DNA of 43,544 nt from NCBI GenBank assembly GCA_000747625.2, contig JQDQ01000047.1:1-43544 (forward strand), read 5' to 3'. Each line of letters starts with the position of its first letter. The first letter of the stretch is position 1. Below the pieces are notes generated by a model that was given only the letters and a program-made list of their open reading frames with translations, had not been told where the DNA came from and did no database searches. This DNA comes from Smithella sp. SCADC (GTDB lineage: Bacteria > Desulfobacterota > Syntrophia > Syntrophales > Smithellaceae). Both the position numbers and the translations under genes were made by a program. Of the stretch, positions 18,014 to 25,654 are shown piece by piece.

Positions 18014-18713
18014 TGTGTAGTATTTCCCAAGCTTTTTGCGCAGCTTGTTTTTCGGCTTCCTTCTTGCTTTTGCCGGTTCCGGTTTCCGTTAATTTATTCA
18101 CAATAACTACTTTTACTTCAAAATTTTTATCATGATCGGGGCCTGTGGAACCGGTAACCGTGTATAGAGGCGTTGTTCTATACCTTTTTTGACAGAGTTC
18201 CTGCAGAGCGGTTTTATAGTCGAAATATTCAGAAGATGAATTGTCATCTTTCAATAGCGGTTCGATTAATTTTGTTATAATGATTTTTGCGTTGTCAAAA
18301 TCAGAATCAAGATATATAGCGGCAATAACCGCTTCAAAGGCGTTAGCTAAAAAAGAATCCTTGGTGCGGCTGCCGGAACTCTCTTCGCCGCGACCCAGTA
18401 AAAGACAGTCGCCAATTTGTAAATTGCGGGCGAGCTGGGCTAACTGTTTTTCGTTCACCAGCGCGGCGCGAATTTGAGTAAGTGTACCTTCAGGAAAAGT
18501 AACATATTTTTTAATAATCAGGTCACTTACGCAAACGCCTAAAACAGAGTCACCTAAAAACTCGAATCTTTCATTATCGGAAACAGCCAGTTGCTTATTT
18601 TCATTGACATAAGAACGATGAGTAAGCGCGGTAGAGAGAAGATTAATATCGCGGAAAAAGTAAGAAAACTTTTCTTCTAAATCGTGTAAAGTATTAAGTC
18701 TGTTTTGATCCAT
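18000..18713 (-). CDS. rnc: Ribonuclease III
   Basis: A 237-residue double-strand RNA endonuclease that processes rRNA precursors and some mRNAs. The RNase III signature ERFEFLGDSVLG is at about residues 43-54, the second metal-binding region LANAFEAVIAAIYLD at about 116-130, and the C-terminal double-strand RNA-binding domain ends in the KKEAEKQAAQKAWEIL helix. First gene of the cluster rnc, radical SAM, era, der; the rnc-era link is widely conserved. ATG 18713 has an AAGGAAA site. Confidence 0.96.
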   Translation of the reverse strand: MDQNRLNTLHDLEEKFSYFFRDINLLSTALTHRSYVNENKQLAVSDNERFEFLGDSVLGVCVSDLIIKKYVTFPEGTLTQIRAALVNEKQLAQLARNLQIGDCLLLGRGEESSGSRTKDSFLANAFEAVIAAIYLDSDFDNAKIIITKLIEPLLKDDNSSSEYFDYKTALQELCQKRYRTTPLYTVTGSTGPDHDKNFEVKVVIVNKLTETGTGKSKKEAEKQAAQKAWEILHNEED

Positions 18714-18858
18714 TGACGATCTTTTCCTTGTAGATATAAAATACGAAAAAAAGCGCAGATAAGCAACAGATAAATTATGAAGATTAAATAATAATGGATT
18801 TCATAATAAAATTAATATAAATTAGGCCCTGCCTGACAAATGCAAAGGAGATTTTATA

Positions 18859-19209
18859 ATGGATGCAATTACCGGTTATATATCTGCTCACCCGGGAGTA
18901 CTTATAATGATCGTTGTCTTCATTATAATATTAATCCTGCATTTTATGTTTAAAAGCTTGATTAAATTAGCGTTGATCTTATTGCTGATTTTATTAGCGG
19001 CTTTCGGTTATTACTATCTGGAAGATCCAAATAAAATGCCGGAAAAAATTGATAAATCAATTAACATGATGAAGTCCGGTGCCAATGAAATAGTGGATAA
19101 AAGCAAGGGCTTTTTTAAAGACACCAAGGAGCTATACAAAGAAAGTAAGGAAGTTCCTGGCGATGTCAATAAATTACTAAAAGAATCCAACAAGCAAGCA
19201 GGGAAATAA
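18859..19209 (+). CDS. Small membrane protein, unknown function
   Basis: A 116-residue protein with two closely spaced hydrophobic segments (about residues 12-31 and 33-55), then a charged amphipathic tail (KIDKSINMMKSGANEIVDKSK ...) rich in Lys and Glu. Probably an inner membrane protein with a cytoplasmic or periplasmic helix. No family recognised. A strong AAAGGAG site is eight bases before the ATG. It is divergent from rnc. Confidence 0.75.
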   Translation: MDAITGYISAHPGVLIMIVVFIIILILHFMFKSLIKLALILLLILLAAFGYYYLEDPNKMPEKIDKSINMMKSGANEIVDKSKGFFKDTKELYKESKEVPGDVNKLLKESNKQAGK

Positions 19210-19236
19210 TACTCCGGTTTTCTTTAATGCTCTAAT

Positions 19237-19332
19237 ATGTCAACTTCATCAAAAACGATAAGCTGGATATTTTTATTATTACTGGCTATCTTTATTGTTC
19301 TGAATAAACACAATCCGTTCATCATATTTTGA
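19237..19332 (+). CDS. Possible 31-residue single-span membrane peptide
   Basis: ATG 19237 opens a 31-codon frame with one hydrophobic stretch (ISWIFLLLLAIFIVLN). It follows the membrane protein by 27 bases on the same strand, but has no ribosome site that I can see. Could be chance. Confidence 0.25.
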   Translation: MSTSSKTISWIFLLLLAIFIVLNKHNPFIIF

Positions 19333-19682
19333 TGCTAATATTCATTTGTCCGAAAGGTGCCAGTCCCAGTTACCTGATGCGAGAGTGCTTAGAACATAAA
19401 CGGCGGGCAAAGATTAAAATTCCTTCGTCTATGGCCTATAGCATCAATGGTTTGGGAGCGGATGTTTGGTCTGCAAATTTCTTTAAGGATGCATACAAAG
19501 GCCTTGGCACAGTGGATAAGAGAATCCTCCACAGTTAGGCGACTCCCAAAAAGAGTAAAGACATTCTGTGGATAGGTTGTACTGATCGAATGATGTCCCG
19601 TGCAGTAGAGGAATCCCATGCTCATTGACATTAATAGAAGATTTTTAATCCACACTTGTGAGGGTAAGAGTATTCGCAGCGA
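19333..19682. other. Region without a recognised gene
   Basis: About 350 bases between the small membrane genes and the NIL ferredoxin. A forward frame (19329-19538) and a reverse frame (19389-19655) are open, but neither resembles a known protein or has a proper start with a ribosome site. It may contain a decayed gene. Confidence 0.4.
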
Positions 19683-20093
19683 TTAAAGAAGATTGATTTC
19701 CATGGCGCGGACCGGGCAGGCGGAAACGCAGAGTTCGCAACCGTTGCATTTTTCGGCGTCAAATAAGACCTTGAGGGATTCTTTTTCAAAAGCCAGCGCT
19801 CCTGTGGGGCAAAAAGCGGTACAGGCGCCGCAGTGAACACACTTATCAGCGTTTTGACTTACGCTTTTGGACAGGGGTTCTACTTTAAGCCCCATTTCCT
19901 TCAAGAAACGAATTCCCTGATCGAAATTTTCTTTTAACCCGCTTAATTCCAGCACTATGACGCCCTCGCGACGCGGGAAGATCCTTGCTTTCAAAATATT
20001 GAACACCAGATCATATTGTTTAACAAGCTGATAAATTACAGGCTGTTGAACTATGTCCGGAGTATAGCGTATAACTATTTTTTTCGAATACAT
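19683..20093 (-). CDS. NIL-domain 4Fe-4S ferredoxin
   Basis: A protein of about 136 residues. The N-terminal half is a NIL-type (ACT-like) domain (KKIVIRYTPDIVQQPVIYQLVKQ ... FLKEMGLKVEPL) as found with methionine-binding transport ATPases and with ferredoxins of anaerobes. The C-terminal half has two 4Fe-4S motifs, CVHCGACTAFCP and CNGCELCVSACP. It is likely a small electron carrier or an iron-sulfur partner; in methanogens and sulfate reducers such proteins are linked to homocysteine synthesis, but the partner gene is absent here. The frame is open to a TTG at 20153, but this TTG is part of a TTGACA promoter box, so I take ATG 20093. Confidence 0.8.
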   Translation of the reverse strand: MYSKKIVIRYTPDIVQQPVIYQLVKQYDLVFNILKARIFPRREGVIVLELSGLKENFDQGIRFLKEMGLKVEPLSKSVSQNADKCVHCGACTAFCPTGALAFEKESLKVLFDAEKCNGCELCVSACPVRAMEINLL

Positions 20094-20124
20094 AATATTA
20101 TCAATCTGATAGAATTTGCGTAAG

Positions 20125-20153
20125 AGACTAAAATATCGGAAAAAGATTGTCAA
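20125..20153 (-). promoter_or_regulatory. Possible promoter of NIL ferredoxin
   Basis: On the reverse strand, TTGACA (20153-20148), a 17-base spacer and TAGTCT (20130-20125). The -35 is perfect and the -10 weak. Its position argues against translation starting at 20153. Confidence 0.4.
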
Positions 20154-20240
20154 GGTAATTTACTACTAGTGAAGTGCGTCTAACGCTTCTTTATATATAG
20201 TGTTTGTTTTGTATGATCATAATTACCGTAAATCCGCATA

Positions 20241-20266
20241 GAACAAGGGGTTGCAACCCCTTGTTC
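20241..20266. repeat. Perfect 26-base palindrome
   Basis: GAACAAGGGGTTG followed directly by its exact reverse complement. It overlaps the stop codon of the hydrolase at 20265. No T-run follows on either strand, so it is either a weak terminator, a transcript-end stabiliser or a protein-binding site. Confidence 0.6.
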
Positions 20267-20747
20267 AGACGACCGTAAGAAGTTTTTTCCAATCCAGCAG
20301 CGGAAAAGTCTTATGCAGGGGATGGTCATCATCAACCAGATGATGTTCAAGATTGCTGAAATATTCTGTTGCGATTTGTTTCACAATTTGGGGATTAACG
20401 ACATCATCGCCGGTTCCATGGTATATGATGACAGGAATAATCAATTTTTTACAAGCACCGGACTTGAATTCGGGAAGATTTAAAGCTGGTGCAAGCAATA
20501 TCAATTTTTTCACCCTGCTTTCATTTTCCATGGCATAGCGGACCGCCATTAACCCTCCGTAGCTTGATCCTACTATTATGAGATCAGTTTTTCCGGCAAG
20601 TATTCCGTTGAGTTTTTTCATGCGCGCGTTAAAATCTCCCGTATAATCTTCAATAATCATTTCCGGGAAATATTGAGAAAAAAATTGTCCTTTCGCGCCC
20701 TGCGCCGTGCTTTCCAGACCATGGATAAAAACCAGAGTATTTCCCAT
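20265..20747 (-). CDS. Small alpha/beta hydrolase
   Basis: A 160-residue alpha/beta hydrolase of the short (YqiA/UPF0227 or RBBP9-like) size class. Visible are LVFIHGLEST at the first strand, nucleophile elbow VGSSYGGLMAV (about residues 59-69), acid loop HGTGDDVV and the His in DDDHPLHK. Function unknown, perhaps an esterase. AAGGGAG lies before ATG 20747. It is divergent from the DUF1015 gene. Confidence 0.8.
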   Translation of the reverse strand: MGNTLVFIHGLESTAQGAKGQFFSQYFPEMIIEDYTGDFNARMKKLNGILAGKTDLIIVGSSYGGLMAVRYAMENESRVKKLILLAPALNLPEFKSGACKKLIIPVIIYHGTGDDVVNPQIVKQIATEYFSNLEHHLVDDDHPLHKTFPLLDWKKLLTVV

Positions 20748-20839
20748 ATGTTCTCCCTTCTTATCAATTTTATATTGTGTAGATTATGACAGTATGTTAT
20801 CAATTTTGCAAGAAAAGTAAATACAGGAGTTTGTAAATT

Positions 20840-22081
20840 ATGGCATTAGTTTTACCTTTTAAAGCGGTGCGGCCACAACAAAAATTCGTTTCTCAGGTCG
20901 CGGCGCTTCCTTATGACGTTATGACCAGGGAAGAGGGACAAAAAGCTGTTTGGGGCAACGCTTTGAGCTTCATGCATGTGGAAAAATCGGAAATTGATGT
21001 TCCCGATAATACGAAAAGCAATGATGACCTTATTTATCAGACGGCGAAACGCAACTTTATTCAAATGGTGGAAAAAGGTGTGCTGATACAGGACAAATCG
21101 CCCTGTTTTTATATTTACAGACAGAAAATGGGTCCTCAAGTGCAAACAGGAATAGTCGGATTGATGAGCGCGTCCGAATATGACGCGGGAAAAATTAAAA
21201 AACATGAATTGACAAGGAAGGATAAAGAAGAAGATCGTATCCGGCATGTTGATACAGTCAATGCACAAACAGGTCCGGTATTTATAAGCTATCGGGAACG
21301 TAAGAATTTGAATAAGATTGTGGATGAAATAACTGCAGCCTCTCCGGAATATGATTTCACCGCGGAAGATGGTGTTCAACATACAGTCTGGATGGTAGAC
21401 GGCGCAAAACAAATCGATAATATCAGAAAAGAATTTTCCGAGGTTGAATCTCTTTATATTGCCGATGGACATCATCGAGCCGCCGCCGCCGCCACAATTG
21501 GCGGAAACAGACGTTCTCAGGATAAATCCAATGTTTCTGGAAAAGAATATGAATCCGTACTGGCGGTATTTTTTCCTCACACTCAACTTAAGGTTATGGA
21601 TTATAACCGCGCAGTTAAGGACTTGAACGGTTTGACTCCAGGGGAATTTATCGAAAAAATCAGTGCCTGCTTCACGGTTAGTAAAAATTTCACGGCCCGA
21701 TCGCCTGAGCAGCTTCATGATTTCGGCATGTATTTAGGGGATGAGTGGTACAAAATAACGGTTAAAAAAGGCGTTTATAACGAAAACGATCCCGTAGCCA
21801 GCCTGGATGCAGCCATATTGCAGGATCATCTACTGTTTCCTGTTTTAGGAATTAAAGATCCGCGCGTAGACGACCGCATTAAATTTATCGGCGGTATAAG
21901 GGGGATGGATGAACTGGAAAAGCTGGTCAACAAAGATGGCTTTGCCGTGGCATTTTCTCTCTATCCCACGAGTATGGAACAAATAATAAAAGTTGCCGAT
22001 GCCGGAGCAATAATGCCGCCGAAGTCAACGTGGTTTGAACCGAAACTGCGTAGCGGCATTTTTGTTCATAAACTGGATTGA
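20840..22081 (+). CDS. DUF1015 family protein
   Basis: A 413-residue protein of the DUF1015 family: FKAVRPQ and LPYDVMTREEG near the N-terminus (about 7-35), then YIADGHHRAAAA (about 206-217), the family hallmark. The DGHHR box resembles the one in ParB/Srx-fold kinases such as the archaeal serine kinase SerK, so a kinase-like role is an inference. The reading is complete with an ACAGGAG site. Its stop overlaps the start of the next gene, pointing to co-translation with the methyltransferase. Confidence 0.85.
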   Translation: MALVLPFKAVRPQQKFVSQVAALPYDVMTREEGQKAVWGNALSFMHVEKSEIDVPDNTKSNDDLIYQTAKRNFIQMVEKGVLIQDKSPCFYIYRQKMGPQVQTGIVGLMSASEYDAGKIKKHELTRKDKEEDRIRHVDTVNAQTGPVFISYRERKNLNKIVDEITAASPEYDFTAEDGVQHTVWMVDGAKQIDNIRKEFSEVESLYIADGHHRAAAAATIGGNRRSQDKSNVSGKEYESVLAVFFPHTQLKVMDYNRAVKDLNGLTPGEFIEKISACFTVSKNFTARSPEQLHDFGMYLGDEWYKITVKKGVYNENDPVASLDAAILQDHLLFPVLGIKDPRVDDRIKFIGGIRGMDELEKLVNKDGFAVAFSLYPTSMEQIIKVADAGAIMPPKSTWFEPKLRSGIFVHKLD

Positions 22082-22854
22082 AAATTTTGAATATGCAGAA
22101 TATGGAAGAAGAAACCCTTGATACAATTCTTGAAGGACGTTTAAGGGTTTTTCAAACCAGACGAGGATACAGATTTTCTCTGGACTCAATTCTGCTTGCT
22201 CATTTTGTATCCTTAAAACCGCGCGCCCGCGCTATTGATATAGGATGTGGCAGCGGCATTATTCTCCTTATTCTGGCAAAGCGTTTTCCTCAAAGTAATT
22301 TCGCCGGCTTGGAAATTCAGAAAAATCTTGCGGCTCTCGCCGAAAAAAGCACGAGAATAAATGAACTGGAAAGCCGTGTTAAAATATTTTCCGGAGATGC
22401 CCGTGATATAAAAAATGTCTTTCCGGCGCAGTCCTTTGATACAGTAATTTTTAACCCTCCTTATCGAAAACTGAATTCAGGCAGAATAAATCCGCATCCT
22501 GAAAAAGCCATTGCCCGCCACGAAATAAAAGGTTCTTTAAAATATTTCTTAACCGCGGCAAAATATTTACTTAAACCTGCCGGCACCGTTTTTACTATTT
22601 ATCCGGCGAAACGGTTAGTTGAACTTATTTGTCTTTTCCGGGATAATGATATTGAACCAAAAAAAATGAAGTTGGTTCTTTCTGATAATTTTTCTAAAGC
22701 GGAATTTGTTTTACTGGAAGGGAAAAGCGGCGGCCATGAAGAAATAAAAATTGAATCACCGCTTTTTATCTATGATCAAAATAAAAAATATACTCAGGAG
22801 ATGGAAGGTGTCTTCACCGGACTTTCTTGCTTTCCAGCTGACGGCGGCGACTGA
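22078..22854 (+). CDS. TrmN6-like N6-adenine methyltransferase
   Basis: About 250 residues, Rossmann-fold SAM methyltransferase resembling tRNA1(Val) A37 N6-methyltransferase (YfiC/TrmN6). The N-terminal block GRLRVFQTRRGYRFSLDSIL is characteristic, the SAM motif is AIDIGCGSGIILLILAKRFP and the catalytic motif is FNPPY (NPPY type, typical of N6-adenine chemistry). The frame opens at TTG 22078, overlapping the previous stop; TTG 22087, ATG 22093 and ATG 22102 are alternatives. The 3' end overlaps the convergent DUF721 gene by 41 bases. Confidence 0.85.
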   Translation: MKILNMQNMEEETLDTILEGRLRVFQTRRGYRFSLDSILLAHFVSLKPRARAIDIGCGSGIILLILAKRFPQSNFAGLEIQKNLAALAEKSTRINELESRVKIFSGDARDIKNVFPAQSFDTVIFNPPYRKLNSGRINPHPEKAIARHEIKGSLKYFLTAAKYLLKPAGTVFTIYPAKRLVELICLFRDNDIEPKKMKLVLSDNFSKAEFVLLEGKSGGHEEIKIESPLFIYDQNKKYTQEMEGVFTGLSCFPADGGD

Positions 22855-23314
22855 TTTCTATTTGCATAATACGCTTTAATATGGATGCCAATTCATGGTC
22901 GGCTAAAGCCGCTGTGCAGTCAGCAATCATTTTTTTGTCTCTTTCTTTTAATACTATTTTTTTTGTTGACGAAACATTTTCTCCGGATTTTATCTGGACG
23001 GGTGTGTGGCCAACCAAAAAGCGGATTTCTTTTATGACATTTTTCCCGGCAAGTTTGTTTAATTTATCCCGAATTTCTTCTTTCATGAAATGAAGTTGCT
23101 GCACCCAAACCGAGGAAATTGTTTTAACAAATAAGATGCCGCCTCGCAAACAATCAGGCTGTGTTTTCGAAGCAATTTGCGGTCCCACAGCTTTTGGCCA
23201 AAGTTTCAGCAGAGCATTTTCTTCGATTTTTAAGTTCAGGCCCTTTTTCTTCAAGGCAGAAAATAAAACTTCGCCTATTGATTGCAACTGAGTTTGCTGT
23301 TTTCTTCTTCGCAT
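22814..23314 (-). CDS. DUF721 protein (DciA-like)
   Basis: A 166-residue protein. The N-terminal about 100 residues fit DUF721: LQSIGEVLFSALKKKGL, then LLKLWPKAVGPQIASKTQPDCLRGGILFV and WVQQLHFMKEEIRDKLN. In other bacteria this family includes DciA, which helps load the replicative helicase DnaB. The C-terminal part is basic and less conserved. It overlaps the 3' end of the methyltransferase in tail-to-tail fashion. Confidence 0.8.
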   Translation of the reverse strand: MRRRKQQTQLQSIGEVLFSALKKKGLNLKIEENALLKLWPKAVGPQIASKTQPDCLRGGILFVKTISSVWVQQLHFMKEEIRDKLNKLAGKNVIKEIRFLVGHTPVQIKSGENVSSTKKIVLKERDKKMIADCTAALADHELASILKRIMQIEISRRRQLESKKVR

Positions 23315-23377
23315 GTTTTTCTTTTGGCATAAATTAAAAGGCAGGTCAATAGGACAATCCCTCGTTGCTTCGCTCCC

Positions 23378-23475
23378 GGGATAATTCGGCTAACGCTTTA
23401 ATGAGCCTTGATTTTTACCCTAAAGGGCACTGCGCCGAAATGTATTAGGCGGAAAATCTTAGAGCGAATTATCCC
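23378..23475. repeat. Structured intergenic repeat, copy A
   Basis: Perfect 11-base inverted arms GGGATAATTCG (23378-23388) and CGAATTATCCC (23465-23475) bracket about 76 bases. A second pair (TTTAATGAG at 23397-23405, CTCATTAAA at 23527-23535) extends beyond it. Inside is TACCCTAAAGGGCAC (23416-23430), a 15-base word found identically in the inverted repeat between two tRNA genes at 39747-39761. Confidence 0.5.
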
Positions 23476-23532
23476 GCTACCTTCAGGTGGCAGGGACAAA
23501 CTTCATTTCGTTCGTTTTCAGCGAGTCTCATT

Positions 23533-23564
23533 AAAAAAGCGGGGAGGTTATAAGACCTCCCCGC
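23533..23564 (-). terminator. Intrinsic terminator of the first acyl-CoA dehydrogenase unit
   Basis: A 10-base-pair GC-rich stem (GCGGGGAGGT with ACCTCCCCGC, 23539-23564) with a 6-base loop; on the reverse strand it is followed by six T (23538-23533). Confidence 0.9.
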
Positions 23565-23589
23565 CTGGAATTGTTTCTTTCAGGTGTGT

Positions 23590-25464
23590 TTATTCGCCGG
23601 TAAAAGATTCAATGGGAATATTCATCGCACTCTGTTCATCTTTCTTCAGATTTTCCAGTTTTGCAGGTACAAGTCCTGTAATACGATTAATGAAGAATCT
23701 GGCTCCTTCGATCTTGCCACGATAGAAAGCTTTTTCTTTTTCGTTCGTTGACGCATCAAAGAACTTCTTAACCGCTTCATTCGCCATTCTAAGGTGCAGC
23801 CAGCCGACAAGAGCGTCACCCAGACAGTTAAGATAATCGCAGGCGCCAATCAAAGGAACGAATGGTGTCGTGCCGATCATCTTGGAGAAATCCTTGGCTG
23901 TTAATCCGCAGGCCGTCAAAGCATCTTTGACGATGGCTGCTTCTCCCTTGAGAGTGTCGAGTTTCTCGGCTTCGTCAATAGCATCTTTGGTATAGTTGAG
24001 CAGGTTAGTGAAATAAGCGCCTTTTTTCATTCCCAGCTTGCGTCCAATAAGATCAAGAGCCTGAATGCCGTTGGTGCCTTCATAGATCGCGTTGATCTTC
24101 TGATCTCTCATCATCTGCTCAACAGGATATTCTCGACAGTAACCGTAACCGCCATAACTTTGCACGGCCAGATCGCAGGTGACCATACCCATATCCGTGC
24201 TGTAGGCCTTGACTATTGGAGTGAGAATTTCGATCATACTTCCCCAATATTCTTTTTGTTTTTCCAATTCTTCTTTATTTGCGTTGCTGTCCATGACCAT
24301 TGAGAACATCGTACTGAACATATTGTCCATGCAGAAATAGCAGAACAGGCACAAAGCACGAAGTCCTTCTGAAATGGATTTCATCTTAATCAGCATCCGT
24401 CGAATATCGGGATGATCAATGATAGGCACTGCCGGAGCGTTTTCATCCTTTAGGGCCATAGCTATGACGTTTTGTCCCTGGATTCTCTGCTTGCAATAAT
24501 CAAGAGCATGAAGATAAGCCGCGCCGGCAAGCGATGCGCCAATCATGCCGACTCCCTGGCGCTCCTCGTTCATCATGTGAAACATAATCGGCATGCCCTG
24601 GCCTTGTTCGCCCATCAGATGACCGATACATTTGCCGTTGTCGCCGAAATTAAGTGTACAGGTGGCGCTGCCATGGATGCCCATCTTGCTTTCGATACCA
24701 CTGCAGAAGATATCGTTTGGTTCTCCGAGTTCGCCTTTTTCATTGAATCTGATTTTGGGAACCATAAAAATGGAAATACCCCTGGTTCCTTTCGGATCGC
24801 CTTCAATTCTGGCCAATACCGGATGGATAATGTTCGGGGTCAGATCATGATCGCCGCCAGAAATGAAGCTTTTGGTACCGACGATAGAGAAGGTGCCGTC
24901 GGCATTTCTTTTAGCGGTGGTTTTTAATGCTCCGACGTCGGTACCGGCGCCCGGTTCTGTCAGACACATCGTGCCAGCCCATTCACCACTGTACATTTTT
25001 TGCAGAACGACATCACGCAGAGGATGTTGAAAATAATCCTCCATCAGCCTTGCCGCGCCGTGAGTGACAGCGGGATACATAATGAAAGCTGAGCCGCCCG
25101 ATAAAAACATATTAGAGCAAGACGCAGATATGATCGTCGGGAATCCCTGGCCGCCTACCTCTGGCGGATCTGCCATGGCCACGTAACCGGCCTCACAATA
25201 AAGTTTATATAACCTTTTATACGCTTCTGGTGTTGTTACTTTACCGTCCTTATATGTTGCTTCGACCGGTTTACGATGAACTTCATCAGGATAGGTAGGA
25301 GCAATCTCCTGCTCTGCAAACTTTGCGGCCTGATCAAGTACCATTTTGCACGTATCGGCTTCATAATCCACATAACGGCCCTTGCCAAGTATTGTTTCTT
25401 TTATCTTAAAGACCTCAAACAGTTGGAAATTAATATCTCTTAAATCAAACCAAAGACCCGCCAT
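23590..25464 (-). CDS. Acyl-CoA dehydrogenase, long (about 600-residue) type
   Basis: A 624-residue FAD flavoprotein that would make 2-enoyl-CoA from an acyl-CoA. Order: a short N-terminal extension (LWFDLRDINFQLFEV), the helical N-terminal domain, the middle beta domain with CLTEPGAGTDVGALKTTA (about 170-187) and GTKSFISGGDH, the C-terminal helical domain with the catalytic-base motif IYEGTNGIQALDL, and an extra about 120-residue C-terminal domain typical of FadE5/DmdC-like enzymes. The chain length is not known. ATG 25464 is taken, with AAGGAGG upstream; the 20 residues read before it are leader sequence. It differs from its tandem neighbour by an about 10-residue insertion (Met/Ser-rich, near residues 397-415). 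Confidence 0.92.
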   Translation of the reverse strand: MAGLWFDLRDINFQLFEVFKIKETILGKGRYVDYEADTCKMVLDQAAKFAEQEIAPTYPDEVHRKPVEATYKDGKVTTPEAYKRLYKLYCEAGYVAMADPPEVGGQGFPTIISASCSNMFLSGGSAFIMYPAVTHGAARLMEDYFQHPLRDVVLQKMYSGEWAGTMCLTEPGAGTDVGALKTTAKRNADGTFSIVGTKSFISGGDHDLTPNIIHPVLARIEGDPKGTRGISIFMVPKIRFNEKGELGEPNDIFCSGIESKMGIHGSATCTLNFGDNGKCIGHLMGEQGQGMPIMFHMMNEERQGVGMIGASLAGAAYLHALDYCKQRIQGQNVIAMALKDENAPAVPIIDHPDIRRMLIKMKSISEGLRALCLFCYFCMDNMFSTMFSMVMDSNANKEELEKQKEYWGSMIEILTPIVKAYSTDMGMVTCDLAVQSYGGYGYCREYPVEQMMRDQKINAIYEGTNGIQALDLIGRKLGMKKGAYFTNLLNYTKDAIDEAEKLDTLKGEAAIVKDALTACGLTAKDFSKMIGTTPFVPLIGACDYLNCLGDALVGWLHLRMANEAVKKFFDASTNEKEKAFYRGKIEGARFFINRITGLVPAKLENLKKDEQSAMNIPIESFTGE

Positions 25465-25526
25465 ATAATCCTCCTTACTATTTCTATTTGCCGTATTTTT
25501 TGCTCTTTCATGACTGAGCGTCAATT

Positions 25527-25554
25527 TTTATACATATTATATTCCCCTTGTCAA
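25527..25554 (-). promoter_or_regulatory. Promoter of the first acyl-CoA dehydrogenase
   Basis: Reverse strand: TTGACA (25554-25549), a 16-base spacer and TATAAA (25532-25527). It lies downstream of the neighbour's terminator, so this gene has its own transcript with a leader of about 55 bases. Confidence 0.6.
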
Positions 25555-25593
25555 TATATTTGCGATAAGATTACAAAAGTATTTTGATAATAC

Positions 25594-25626
25594 AAAAAAA
25601 GCGGGGAGGCTTTAACACCTCCCCGC
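25594..25626 (-). terminator. Intrinsic terminator of the second acyl-CoA dehydrogenase unit
   Basis: Stem GCGGGGAGG (25601-25609) with CCTCCCCGC (25618-25626), then seven T on the reverse strand. The stem sequence is almost the same as that at 23539-23564. Confidence 0.9.
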
Positions 25627-25654
25627 CTAAAATTACTTTTAATAAATCATTTTC

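Noticed and set aside
19329-19538. Forward frame of 69 codons as a gene
   Set aside because: Starts at TTG without a ribosome site and matches no family that I know; kept only as part of an undefined region.
20852-21718. 288-residue reverse open frame inside the DUF1015 gene
   Set aside because: Lies fully within a convincing family gene on the other strand; no start signal or recognisable motif.
24472-24927. Forward frames antisense to both acyl-CoA dehydrogenases (24472-24927, 26444-26917, 25856-26386)
   Set aside because: They occur at matching places because the two sense genes are paralogues; no independent gene evidence.
25464-25524. 20-residue N-terminal extension of the first acyl-CoA dehydrogenase
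   Set aside because: The paralogue begins at the matching Met, and a perfect ribosome site lies just before that internal ATG; the extension covers leader DNA.
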